Below are positions 25,980 to 46,500 of a stretch of 64,000 nucleotides of DNA, one piece after another; position 1 is the first letter of the stretch, and each line of letters begins with the position of its first letter. The notes under the pieces are model-generated. The model was not told the DNA's origin. It did not search any database and saw only the letters and a list, made by a program, of their open reading frames with translations. The DNA is taken from assembly GCA_009823395.1 (NCBI GenBank), contig CM020505.1, forward strand, positions 4,158,129 to 4,222,128, written 5' to 3'. A program made the translations under genes and the position numbers. This DNA is from Thamnaconus septentrionalis. Lineage: Eukaryota; Chordata; Actinopteri; Tetraodontiformes; Monacanthidae.

Positions 25980-26095
25980 ACATCCCAGGCGAGCTCGCAC
26001 TCCAGCTTGACAGTCAGTGTGGTTCGGACGCTCCGATCCTTCAGTTTTCCTTTGTTTTTTCGCTGTGCGCCAGCAGCCCCAGACACTAAGCAGCC
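25980..26095 (+). promoter_or_regulatory. tpm1: tpm1 5' UTR / upstream (muscle, exon 1a) promoter region
   Basis: The stretch before the exon 1a start codon has no upstream ATG close by and ends in a good Kozak context (GCAGCCATGG). A weak TATA-like ATAAAAG lies further upstream at 25831-25837. The exact transcription start is not visible. In vertebrate TPM1 the exon 1a promoter drives high-molecular-weight isoforms, including striated-muscle tropomyosin. Confidence 0.35.
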
Positions 26096-34538
<8,443 letters not shown>

Positions 34539-34747
34539 CCCAGCTGTATTCTTCCTCTCTCATTGCCTCATCTGCTCCAATTGTGGCTGGCTCCCTCAAG
34601 TGGCTGCTACTGTTAATGTTGGGCTTTGTGCTTACGTACTCTATGTGCCCTCAAACCTTCGTTACCAAGAGGAAACGAGCTCTCCGCAAATATCACAAAA
34701 GGCCTTGGTGAGCTACAGTTCCTGCTGACACACTGTACTAAATGTCA

Positions 34748-34753
34748 AATAAA
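34748..34753 (+). terminator. tpm1: Candidate poly(A) signal for the 9c-like tpm1 transcript
   Basis: AATAAA about 210 bases after the 9c-like stop codon, followed by a T/G-rich stretch. This is probably the 3' end of the tpm1 locus, about 850 bases before the fbxo22 start codon. Confidence 0.45.
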
Positions 34754-35182
34754 TCCCACTGTCCTTTTTGATAAGTTTACATGTTGGGGAACTTTGCACT
34801 TTTGTAGGGAAAGTAAACTGCACATGATCATAATGAACAAAGCCATGTTAAGTCTAAGCATTGTATAAGGGATTTTTTTTTATGTGTACTTTTCTGGAAA
34901 GCTTGTGTATCTGTTAAGTCTATCATAAACATTCATCCATTTTCAGTGGACACTTCCTGAAAGAAAGAACTCCTTAGCATCATTGCTTGAGTGTACTGTC
35001 CTGTAAAATATTGTTTAGAACACTATTCACTTTTCTGTCTATTTCTTTCTTTTTTTCTTTTTTCTTTTTTTTCTTTTCTGTTTCCCCTTCCATTTTATCC
35101 TCAACATTTAAAGATTATAAATAAATGGTCGGACAATGTATTGTTTAGGCTCTGTTTTTGTTACTACTATGGTTTATTTTCT

Positions 35183-35184
35183 TT

Positions 35185-35222
<38 letters not shown>
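35183..35222. repeat. (CA)n microsatellite between tpm1 and fbxo22
   Basis: About 18 CA units in the short spacer between the two genes. Confidence 0.95.
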
Positions 35223-35224
<2 letters not shown>

Positions 35225-35295
35225 GAATCAAATAAGAAATAATACATTTTCATCCCAATTTAAACATATTATTCATAATGGTCACTTAAAACTTA

Positions 35296-35350
35296 GATAG
35301 ATATTTTATTCATCTCCAAGAGAAATTCACATCCAGTGACTTGACAAGAT
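35296..35350. repeat. Short fragment of a dispersed fish repeat (TTTATTSATC...GAAATTCA type)
   Basis: AGATAGATATTTTATTCATC followed by TCCAAGAGAAATTCAC resembles the end of a widespread teleost interspersed repeat. The fragment is short and could be chance. Confidence 0.35.
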
Positions 35351-35519
35351 GGAAACACGGGGACATGCATGAGAAATGGCAACATAAAATTATACCCAAT
35401 TACATGACTCTTCAGGTAGACACAAGTTTGCGTAAATATGATAACTTGTCGTTAGTGTTATTACGCTTTGAAACTCCCCAGTCAAAGCATTGGAGAAACA
35501 ATTTTGGACATTGAAAAAC

Positions 35520-35607
35520 AACTGCTAGAACTCCTCTTCGCCGCGGGGGGCAGTGTGTCCCCGTCCTGCCTCACTGTCGTCGGAAGTGCTGAGTGGAAAG
35601 TTCATAG
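35520..35607 (+). promoter_or_regulatory. fbxo22: fbxo22 proximal promoter / 5' UTR
   Basis: A short GC-rich patch (CCGCGGGGGGCAGTG at 35541-35555) interrupts AT-rich DNA just before the fbxo22 start and partly matches the CTCF core. An upstream ATG at 35468 opens an out-of-frame frame to 35728 that overlaps the true start, so it would repress translation if included in the mRNA. The transcription start is not visible. Confidence 0.3.
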
Positions 35608-38600
35608 ATGGACAGCCGCGCTGAAAACCTCACGACTTGTCAGGGAAACATGGGAGAAAACCAAGACTTCAACGTCTGTTTCCAGGACACCAAAGCTACA
35701 TACGTGCTCAGCAATGTCGCCGAAGTAGTTGAACGAATTCTGACGTTCGTTCCAACCAAATCGCTCCTCCATATTGCAAGGTAACGCGCATTGCTTCTAC
35801 GCTAAGCTAGAAAGTAGCTAGCATCCAATATGTAAAATTACAGCTTAACACATATTTAAACGCCCAGAGCATTTGCCATATTTACGCTTTCAATGTGGTG
35901 CAATTATTTTTACAAGCTCATTCATGCGGTGCTGTCATGTCCTCATTCACGTATTACAAAATTATAAACTTTCCCTCCAGGAAACTCGTGTCTACCTCGC
36001 TAGCTGACGGTGAGGTTATTTTTGTTTATTCACAGTGTGTGTAGACTGTGGAGGAACTGTGCCCGCAGAGTTATGAGGACTCAGCAGCACTTGGCATTTG
36101 TTTCTGCAAGTGGAGCGTCCGAAACGGATGTTCATGTTTTGTGCAGCACCCTCGCTGAGGAGGTGGAGGTAAATCAACCACAGCCATTCACCAACGTAAA
36201 GTTGAAAAAAAAAAAAAACAACAAAAAACAGGGTTTTGTTCTAGTAATATAAGATGATGTTTATAGGAATGAGTGGTCGAAATACATCAGCCGTTCCCCT
36301 CAAATATACTCAAATTAATAGACGAGCGAAGTTAGTTTCACCTGCACCTGTCGCATTGTGCAGGTGACGAGAGCGTTTACTCAGGAAACGGCAACGTCCT
36401 CACCCGTATGCTGACAGCAGCAGTGTGTGTTAATGCGAGTTCTATTTTTAATTAACGGATTTATGGCATTACGTTTGGCAATGCATGCATTTGTCCAGCG
36501 TAGTTATTAAATTAGGTGTAGATTTGTCGCAACCTTACTACACTCATTGGTGTGAAAACGAAAGTGAAATTTCCATAAACACCTATAAAACGGAACTGAA
36601 TTCTCTTCAAATTAAAAGTTTTGGAAAGTTCAGTCAGTTAATTAAAACTAATGCTCCGTTTTGAAGTTTTTTTTTTTTTTTAGTGTCCACGGTAATAAAC
36701 ACAGCTGCACATTTAAACATTTATTTTGTTTTATTTTTAGAAAGTGTTTCTCCTGCCCAAAACAGTTCTGGCCATGGTAGACTGTGAATCCCTCAGTGGA
36801 GCAACGTATAACTACAGACAGAGTATAGGTTGGTGACTTCTGCATTGTATAACAAAACAAAAATACAGTATATATATAGTAATAGTGTGTCAAGTGTAAA
36901 ACAGCCTATAAAGATAATACTGGGCATTGTCTATTTGGAAAAAAAAAATACTGAGAGGCTTTTCCTTCATTTCCTGATCACCCTGAAGCAAAAAGGAGTC
37001 GCCACAGTCCAGTGGAAGATTTGCATCTGCTCTTCCCCAAAGGCTGTGACATCATGGGCATTTCTTCACAAGGAATTGTCTGTAAGTGATTCCTCTCTTC
37101 ACTTTCTGTCCAAGTTTTGCATTCAGACCTCATATGGTATGCAGATGTTTCTGCTGTATAGGGGCACCTGAGCTCAGAATAATCACCTGTTGTCTACTTC
37201 GTGCCTCAGACAGCTCGCCATGTCTATCCTCACATTTAGTTGAGTTAAGAGATTTAACATATTAATTTTATGCTTTGTGTGCGTTAATGCCAATGCACAG
37301 AACGTGTAGTCTTGTACTGTCGCATTGTGCAACTGCAGTCAGTGGAAGTTCAGTGAAGTGTAATTATAACGCTGCATTGTGCAGAAATGTGAACACAATG
37401 ATGATCCTGAGGAAACTCAGTGAGTCATTGATTTGTTATCAAAAATGTTTACTGTCCGACTGATTGCTACTTTCTCACTTTCTTTTTGTCAGACAGAAGT
37501 TTGATTTATCTGCCTCTCATCTGTTGAGTACTAGAACCTTGATCAGAAGTGCTGTATGAGCCCAAATAAAACAAAAAAGTTCATTGATTTAGATGCAGTA
37601 AAAAAATGCCCCAATCAATCAAACTGGTAATTTGTGATCAAAAAGAATGACTTAAAATATCACTTGTCCTTTAAGAGTGTGTGGCCGCTACTGATGGGAA
37701 GCTTTTGTGTCTCACGTTCTTAATAACCACACCACTTCCCACATTATTACCATTTGGTTGTCTCTCCTACCTCCCAAAACAATTTTCTCATCTTTTGCAT
37801 TTAAAGTTCATAAGCACTCTCTGCCTGGTCGTGGCGATTGTCAGCGGGAGGCATAACAATGAAACGCAGCCAGGTGCCGTGCTTGTATCTGAGACGAATG
37901 GTTCACCTCTCAGCAGCGAGGGCTGGGTATTAATCTCGCCGCTTACTGCTGCTGCGGTGGAGAGGCGCCGCCGGTGGCGGTCACGGCGCTTCCCCCACCC
38001 CCCCACCACTCACCCTGATAGATTGCAGTTGGTCCGGTGTTGCACTCCCCCCATTTCTCCACATAATCACAAGCCTGCGGAGACGCAGCTTTCCATCAGC
38101 CAAGTTCCCTTTCCACCACATGATGGCTTATCATGCGCCGGACGTTCATCAGGTTCAACGGCAGCTCGGGCGGCTTGTGTCACGACTCACTCTGCGTCGT
38201 TATGGAAGGGGGTCACCCCATGGTCACCGTGCACAACTCATTCTAGACAACTGCCAAAAATTTTGATTGGATAGGGTCGGGCCTGCACATAGCTGTTCAT
38301 ACGTAGAGGTAGGATAACAGCTAATTCTTTGTAGATGTCCCTTACCATGTTCCATGGTATAAAACCAAATCACTTATAATAGAGAATAGTATATGTAAGT
38401 GTTAATGAATGAACCAGCATGTATTCACTGCACATACTTGTTGGAAAACTGGTGTTTCTTCTTTAGGAAGCTGACTTTCAATTCTGTTGTAGGTCAATGG
38501 GTGATACGATCGAGCCTTTTGTCGAAACTTTTTTCATAAGTGATCGTCTCTGTCCCGGCTGCAATAATTTAAGTACAAATGACCTTTATCATGGATTCTG

Positions 38601-40126
38601 CACGACCTTTTCAAAGGTTTAAGCACTGAAATAAATTCAAAATTGAAGGAGTTAGACTCGAAAACCAAGACTCCAAGTGAACGTGCTGCTAAGTCCGACT
38701 GTGAAAAGGCATTTTAGCACAACACACATCCTGATGTCTTTTTTTAGCATTGGAAGAAATTAATCATTAAACTTTTTGAATTTGTTTGTTCCTCCTTACA
38801 GTGACACCCAGTGGCTCTTGCCCCAAGCCTCCTCGGGAGCACCAGGAGGGGGATGCTGGCTTTGCCATAATGTTCCCCAGCATGGAGGGCGTCCAAATCA
38901 AACCCTTTCACTTTTGCAAGAAATCCATCTCGCCGACAGCCCTCAAGGAAGCAGGTTTGGTTGATCTCACAGCTGTCTAATCACCTAGAAAGAACAAAAA
39001 AAATGCAGAATTTAAGAAATGTTTCAGGACTTGTTTTCCCATTTGCACTCTAATTACTATGTTGGGCTTTCCTTGCAGGGCTGGTGGACAACCCACAGCT
39101 CCGTGTGGTGCTGATATTTGTCTATGAGGCTTATCAATCTGGAGGAGGACGTTTTCTTCAACAGATATTGGATCAACTCGCAAAAAGCAAAGCTCTCATT
39201 GCTGGAGGGATTGTTGAAAGTGTTTTCTCTCCGCCCAGACCCTGGTGAATTCACGTTGTTTATCTAAGCTTTCATCTGACCATTTTCAGCTAAAAACATG
39301 TTCTTCTTCTCTCTTTATATATGAGTGTGCGTGCATATGTGTATATATATATGTTTACAACTTTCTACACATCAAGACATCAAATATATGAGCAAGATAT
39401 ATGTAATTATGCAAAAAGGAAGACGCATTAAATAACTCTAAATATGCTTTTTATGACAGGTGGCTATTTTAAAGAATTTAGATATAAAACGTGTTTCAGT
39501 TATTTTACACGTTTCTTGTTTCCTACATAATTCCATGTGTGTTCAGATGTAGTTTTTATGCCTTCAGTGAGAAACTGCAGTGTCAATAGTCACCAAAGTG
39601 AAAGAAAAGACATTTATTTCATAGGGTTTGTCCAAACTTTGGACTGGTAGTGTGTGTGTATTTATATATTGGGCTGGTCCAATTTTACGACTTTTCACTT
39701 CTCCTCTATTTCTCCTTTCATTTGTGACTCTCCAGCTGTAGCGAGGGTGCATACGGGGTGGTGGGCCTGGCGCTAAGTGGCCCGAAGGTGCAAGGGGCGT
39801 CTGTGCTCTTGGACCAAGGCATCAACAACCCAAAGGAGGCCGAGGCCACGATCCGACGGTTAAAAGCGGCCAAAATCCCTGAGCGGAACACCCTGGGCTT
39901 CATGTTTGCCTGTGTGGGAAGGGGCCAGAACTACTACAGCCAGGCCAACGTGGAGGCCGACGCCTTCCACAAGGTGTTCCCCAACACGCCGCTCTTTGGC
40001 CTGTTTGGCAACGGTGAGCTCGGCTGCGACCGAATCGTCAAAGATGATTACACGCTGTGCGACACTGAGATGGACAATCTGCAGCACGAGTACACCACAG
40101 TCATGACCCTGGTCCACCTCGGCTGA
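35608..40126 (+). CDS. fbxo22: F-box only protein 22, complete (7 coding exons, 398 residues)
   Basis: FBXO22 is the substrate receptor of an SCF E3 ubiquitin ligase; known mammalian targets include KDM4 demethylases. Exons: 35608-35780, 36036-36168, 36741-36828, 36989-37081, 38802-38954, 39079-39244, 39736-40126. All junctions keep frame and the total is close to the human length of about 400. The F-box lies at about residues 35-80 ([17 protein letters not shown], then [12 protein letters not shown] across the first junction). A FIST-type C-terminal region includes [43 protein letters not shown] and [11 protein letters not shown], ending LVHLG. The start is firm because an in-frame TAG directly precedes the ATG. 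The exon 4 acceptor (36988) is the least certain: it follows a pyrimidine tract and restores frame. The middle of exons 3 and 4 is the least conserved part. Confidence 0.95.
37082..38801 (+). other. fbxo22: fbxo22 intron 4 (largest intron of the gene)
   Basis: 1.7 kb with a clean donor (GTAAGT) and acceptor (CCTTACAG). A GC-richer block around 37850-38220 carries a long but featureless open frame. No known repeat or RNA gene was recognised there. Confidence 0.6.
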
Positions 40127-42160
40127 CCCACGGCTATAGAGGATGCAAAAGAAAAGCATAGAAACCCTTGTTTTCCTCTTTTGGGAAAGAAGAAAAAAAG
40201 ATTCTTTACAACTCTCACTCCATGTTCGACCCATCATGTTGCTGCCTCAAGCTTTGCTCCGAAGGCAGTGACATGATCCCTTTTTCCATCAGAGCAGTGT
40301 CATCCCAGAGGAATTGGGCCCGTGTGCGCTAACACAGCCGCATATAAAATTTGAGATGACTTGATTGTTTCTTTACATTTAACCTTATGGGGCTCTCTTG
40401 TAAAATATGTCTGTGTTTTCCCGTTCCGTTCTGCACGTTCAGGGGAGACTCGCGCTCTGACTTCAAGCTCCCGATCTGTTTAGAAATAAGAACATTTGGT
40501 GCAAGCACTATTTCTTGTTATTCCTCTAGAAAAGAGGACGGCTGTGTCCCTTCCTCCTGATGATCGAAGGTAACTTGATTGGAAAGCCCTTGGTTGTCAC
40601 TGTTTGAACGCTTTTGTCTTTCCTACTGAGAAGGTGATCAGCCCCTACAGTAAGTACTCTTTTGATGAAGACGTTTATATATCATAGTGCAGTTTGTAAT
40701 GATCTTACAGTGCCTCTGTTTTTGTACAAAATGGGTCTCCATCACGCACCCACTTCCAGTGGTTCCTCTTCATGTCTGGTTTATTTACCCACTTCTGAGA
40801 ACTGGGCTGCCACATTGGCTTAGATGGTGACAATGTGTCGCATATTCAATTTAACCTCTGCTAAAACTGCACATTTTTTGCATTCATCATATTCATAAGT
40901 TGATGAAAATTGATAAATTAAATGCCAACCATGAGGTTTTCTTGAAATAACAATTGTATAGTTCTATATGCCATAATTACATTTTGCTGTAATTGATTTA
41001 TTATTTTTGTTATTAACGAGTATTTTGATTACATAGAAGGTGCACTTTATAGTGTATACATGTTTGCTGGTGGAGTACAGTATGGAACATAAATATTTGG
41101 ACGGTAACACGTTTGTGTAATTCTGACTACATGTAACTCAATGGTTTTAAATCACGCTGTTAAGATTTGATTGAAGTTGAGACTTTGGCTTAAAGGGTCT
41201 GTTATGCTAAATTAACGTAACTACTCTGAACACAAATTGTCACCAGCCTTTCAGTGAACCCCCCCAAAAAATTACAAAAGACCATCCTACTTCTTTTGTG
41301 ATGTCATAAAGGGCACTAATGCCTCTTGTGGATTATAGACCACACCCCAGCTTCATTTCCAAACCTGTAGATTGTACAATGCATCAGTTGTTGCAGGATA
41401 CTGTAAACAGAGGGCTAAATATGTTGTTTTCTAAAGATCATAGTTGATGATGAGAGGCTGCTTCTCTGATCAAATATCTGAAAATCTGCATTATAGCAGA
41501 CCTTGAAATTTGAATTAAATTAAACCACATTCATACATAAATAACAATATATTCTTAAATTTCACACTTCGAATAAATGCTCAACTGCTCTCTTTAAATC
41601 TTCTCCAGCAGTTGGTGCTGCAACAATGTCCAAACTTATGTACCTGACTGTCCTTGAAATTCTTTCTGTAAATATCACAACAATGATTGTTCCCAAACCA
41701 TATGGGTGTAAATCAGTTTTCTCCGAAACAGGAACAGAAACCCTCTTTTGTAATATAATGTACACGTACGCTCTTGCCACTAACGATTATGCAGAGGAAA
41801 TGAGATATTAACATGCACTTTTCTACAAGTGCCAAATCGGATGCTCTTTCAAAATAAACTGCAATAAATAAATAAATTCAGTCCACATTCATTCCGCCGC
41901 TCTTTTCCTACAGTACAGACCCAGCTGCAGACCCTGCGCCCTCCCTCGGTTGTAACCGCAGGCCCGCTCCGCTTTAATTCACAAGCGGCGCTTCCCCTCT
42001 TCACTGGTGCACACCCTGAAATATGAGCTCCAGCCTATAACATCTCCAGCAGACCACGTCCAGGCGTGTTCAAATAGGCGAGGAGACGCCGGAGATTGAT
42101 TGATGCGCGCCGTAACCATCGACTGGCTAACCCCGCTGAATGACAAACGGTTAAGCCAAT
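40127..42160. other. fbxo22 3' UTR and spacer to tmem266; no NRG4-like gene seen
   Basis: AT-rich with several AATAAA hexamers, clustered near 41853-41875, that could end fbxo22 transcripts. In human, the small EGF-domain gene NRG4 lies between FBXO22 and TMEM266. Here neither strand shows an EGF-like cysteine pattern. Small open frames near 41562-41811 on both strands have no recognised features. Confidence 0.5.
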
Positions 42161-43014
42161 TGCTTTAAAGGCAATTTATATTCCCATAGTATCTTTATTT
42201 TGGGAAACCGTGGTGGAAAAAAAAAAATCGGCCAGTGACACAGAGAGGGACAACCTAGCAGCCACGAAGCCGATCAAATCTGGATGATTTGCTCTCAAAT
42301 TGGCCTTAAATGAGAAGTGAGGGACGACGGGGGTTGAGGGGTAAAAAAAAAAAAAAAATCTCTTCGACTCTCGATCTTGCGCGCACACACGCGCGGCCAA
42401 CACTTGTATGTCGTGACCGAAGCGATGCGAATGTCACTCGGTTCGCTTGCCGTACGCTGTCAGTCTGCCGGCCAGGAAAACACCGATGTTTTAATGGCGT
42501 TCGGATGAATATTTGTTGTGGATTTACGGTCGAGGCGGAAGGCAGAGTGTGTTGGTCGGGGCAGCTCGCATCAGCACCTCGGACAGCTCCTCACGCAGGG
42601 TTCCCCGCTGCGCTCGCCGGGGGAAACCCTCGGAACCCGGATCCGGATCTGGAGCAGCGACGCTGAGGAAATCGCGCTCGAAAGGGTTGTCTTTTTTTTT
42701 TTTTTTCTCCCCGCCCCCCACCAGAATGACTCTTGAGAAGCTTATTATGATCTCTGCGGGCGACGATGCTTCAGTTACGGTTTTGCTTTTGCCCTGAAAT
42801 CCGAGCGACGACAACGGCAGCGGCAGCAGCAGCAGCAGCAACGGTGTTGGTGGTGCTCGCACAACGCCAAAGTGCTAAGGATAGCTCCAGCCTACACACA
42901 CTGCGAGCCTGCTGCTGCTCCACTCACTCACATCTCCACCAAGGGAGACATTACAATCAGCAACGGGGCAGCAGGAGACGCGAATCACCGTCAAAAAATG
43001 TGAATCTCACACGG
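42161..43014 (+). promoter_or_regulatory. tmem266: tmem266 promoter and probable 5' UTR exon 1
   Basis: A GC- and CpG-rich stretch beginning about 42370 (GCGCGCACACACGCGCGG) contrasts with its surroundings. It ends at a consensus donor ACGG|GTAAGG at 43014/43015, the expected form of a non-coding first exon that splices to the exon carrying the start codon. It contains a short CAG run (about 42819-42840). The transcription start is unknown and exon use is inferred. Confidence 0.4.
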
Positions 43015-43544
43015 GTAAGGTCCTTCTTTTGAAAACTCTTAAATCTTATTTTTTTTTCGAATTTACACTCAGCTCTGCAAACATATATAATTATCAGGTG
43101 CAGCTCTTTTAAAGCCCCCGATGGCAGGAGGTGAGGGATCAGACATGTACTCTGCATCCTTTGCACAGAGTTGAATGCTTGGGGCAGAGATGGAAGCAGA
43201 GAAATGCAGCAAGGATCAGCGAACTGGAGTTGCTGTTAAGTTTATGACTAGAAAGTCAGCTGACTGGGCCAGAGGTCTTGTTTAGAGCCACTACTGGAAA
43301 TTCACCTCCAAGTCAACTTGTGTCAAAGAGGGGCAGCCAGTCGCTCTCTTTAAGATTGTAATCAGATGTCATTCGCATGTAGGTTTTTGTAACAATACAC
43401 CAACATTGAATTATCACCACCAATGCATCATTTTGCAGAAAACCAAAGTGGTGACATAATCTTCAGTTATATCTTTGTTTGTTAAGATCTAAGTTAAATC
43501 TTAAATCTTATTTCCGTTGTCACTTTTTCTGCTCCCAGTTCAAC

Positions 43545-43562
43545 ATGAACTGCCTGTACTGA
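43545..43562 (+). promoter_or_regulatory. tmem266: Five-codon upstream open reading frame in tmem266 exon 2
   Basis: ATG AAC TGC CTG TAC TGA begins a few bases after the exon 2 acceptor (CTCCCAG at 43538) and ends 35 bases before the main start at 43598. Because it is inside the same exon, every transcript using that acceptor carries it. It could lower translation of the main frame. Confidence 0.4.
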
Positions 43563-43597
43563 GTGGGAACCTTCTAATCAGCCCCTCTGCCAGCATC

Positions 43598-46500
43598 ATG
43601 GCCAACCCTGAGTAAGTATAACGTCCACACTTAACAGTTTCTACCACCTGCGCATGTTAAACTAATGTGGCCACTAACGTATGTTTGTGAAAAATAAAAC
43701 AAATAAAAAAAAAAGTGGGCTATATTTTCCAGGGTCTTTCTGCATCCCTCTCTCAAGGCCATTACTTTCTTATTCAAACCCTCTTGCCTGCACTAATAAC
43801 CAGCCTATACACTTGCGATCGCTCTGACCTGTGTCACCAGAGTTCCCCCAAAAACAGACCCGCGTGCACGGTGCCAACAACAGAACATCTATTCTGCGGC
43901 CACCAGTGCAGGTGACAATGTTAATTACGGTGACGATGCTCATCCACCCTCACGTCTCCGCCTCCAGCTTTCATTTCGGTTCTTCCGTTTGGAGCGTTTT
44001 GCCTTCGGTGTGTGTCGTAAAAAAAAAAAAAAGCAGACGCCCTAAGCGTGGCTTCTGCTCGACCCCAGGCGCCCAGCTGCTCTGTTGTTGCACGCTGCCA
44101 ACAACAGAGCATCTATTCTGCGGCCACTACTGCAGGTGATGATGTTAATTACGGTGACGATGCTCATCCACCCTCGCGTCTCCGCCTACAGCTTTTCTTT
44201 CGGTTCTTCCGTTTGGAGCGTTTTGCCTTCGGTGTGTGTCATAAAAAAAAAAAAAAAAAAAGCTGACGCCCCAAGCGTGGCTTCTGCTCGACCCCGGGCG
44301 CCCAGCTGCGAACGGAACGTGCGTCGTCAAAGCGAGAGTTACGCAGGGACGGTGGAAATGATCTTCCTCTGTTCACTCCTGACTGTGCTGGCAGAGCGCG
44401 ACTCATGAATTTGTCCCCTCTTAATGTGCTGCATTCATTCTCTTGACCTGCACTCCCAAATGTGTAGCTTTTTACGAGAGCACCGCTTTGCAACACAGCG
44501 AAAGACAAACTTGCAGCTTGAAAAAAAAAAAAATCAAGACATCTGGCCTCATACACTCAAGTTCAAACAGTGGTCTTTTATTTAGGCAATAATAATAATA
44601 ATGATGATATAATTATAATTGACTTTTTTGACATTTCTTCATGTTCGGCACGCCGGATTTAGAAGCAACGTCACCTTTTGCCCCTGCTCTCGAATCATTC
44701 AAGTCCACAGTGGACTGTTCTTTTTCATTTTACTCTTTTGAAACTCATCAACCATTGTGCTTCGTCTTTCAAGTTCGCAGACACCTTCCCATTCAAGTCT
44801 GCCTTTTCAATCATCAAACCCTCCAAGTCCTGCATCCTCGCATTTGTCTGTATAAGTTATTACTATTATGTAACTATTACTGGAAACTGACTGGGTGTAT
44901 GAGGGTTCTTGGACCTCTCCGTTTGGAAGAAAGCTAATATACATTTGCTGTGGTAGCCGTGCCCCGGGAGGTTCTCCACGTCTCCTGTGTCTCCCGCAGC
45001 CTGTTTCTGTAAAGGTCAGATAAGAGACTGGTCACAGCAGGGCCAGAACAGTCCATTGTGCAGTCACACAAGTTATCACAGTTTAAGCTGTAGCATTATT
45101 AATTGGCTAATGTGCCTGGCAGACTTCATTAATATCCATATCCATGAAATTATAAAAAGTTTCTCTAGAAGCTCACGTGGGTTTTTTTTTCTTCCAGAAA
45201 TGACTCAAGCAGTTTGTGAATTCTGTCAAACCTGCCCTTTGTTCCGCAGACTCAACCGAAGACTGCGTTTTAAAGCCAACACGGCAAAATGATCAAAGTT
45301 CCCATATTAGAGCACGTAGATCTGAGGAGGGTTTTTTTGATGATTTAATTTGTGTGAGGTACAAAATGAAGACCGTCATGGTTTGCTCTGAAAAGGATCC
45401 TTTAAGTCTACGAACTGAGGCAACACAACCGACAAGCAGTGTGGATGTGAAATAAGAGTTTACGCCTCTTGTCGGAGTTTCGACACCATTTAATCTCGAT
45501 GACGGTAATGTTTCGCAGGCGAAAGCTGACGGTATTCTTTTCATGAAATCCATATCGCGCTGTGTGTAAGTCAGCATTAAAGACAAACATGAAGCTGTCT
45601 TTGTTTTCTGCGAGGGCATTACTTTCCCCCGACAACAAACACAGGGCGGAATCTGTCTACGCTACTGAAACCAAGGCAGAGTTAGTGGTTCAGGGCTGCG
45701 AGTTTGGTGATGAGTTGGCAGTTGCGGCAAAAAGTTTGCACTCTTGGCTTTTTTAAATGCTCCTCTTATGTGTGATGAGCCTGTAATTCTTTTTAATGCA
45801 ACATGATGTCCAGCTCCTCCAGAGTTCCACACATCTGGCGGCAGAAGGAGACATCTGCTTTGAGTCTCCATAACATGGAAAATGGCTTTGGTACATTTTA
45901 GCTCATTCGTCCGTGAACTCACGCAATCAAAGTGAGCGTTAATCATGTCTTATATTTTTTTTCTCCATGTTATGTACTGTAAAAAACACTGTCACATGAC
46001 ATGTTGTTTAATTGTTGGCTTTAAAATCTGGGTTTACAAAGGGCTTGCAGACAGAAACAGGAAGTGAGGTCAAACAAAACATTTTAAGATGAAAGATAAA
46101 ATTAAAAAAGATTAAAAAAGAAAGTATAAAGCAGGGAAGGAAAAAAGACATCACATAAATGTGTATTTATAAGAAGTTGCCACTGATTGACTGACTGTAA
46201 GGTCACATTAGTGGAATTAAATAAACCTATAAAAACAAATGACACATTTACTCCAGTACAATTAACGTGCTGAGATTAAAAAAAATCAAACACACAAGTT
46301 TGATTTTGTGCTTATTGTCGGTGTGTAAACGCCATAATTACGCTCACAAAGATGCCTCGAAAAATGGCTTCAAGTCAGTGTCACTGCAGTGGGGTCACTT
46401 CCACCCTGATCCAGACGATATGTGAGTTTGAAGTGCGAGCGTTCTTCAACGCCACTGGCTGTGTGTAACTTACACGACCTTCTGTTTCTGTCGATCCCCC

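Noticed and set aside
37681..38274. 197-codon open frame inside fbxo22 intron 4
   Set aside because: It lies in a GC-richer stretch where such length is expected by chance, has no recognisable motif, and sits between two correctly phased fbxo22 exons.
41562..41811. Overlapping small frames on both strands in the fbxo22-tmem266 gap, considered as NRG4
   Set aside because: Neither has the six-cysteine EGF pattern or a membrane segment as in NRG4.
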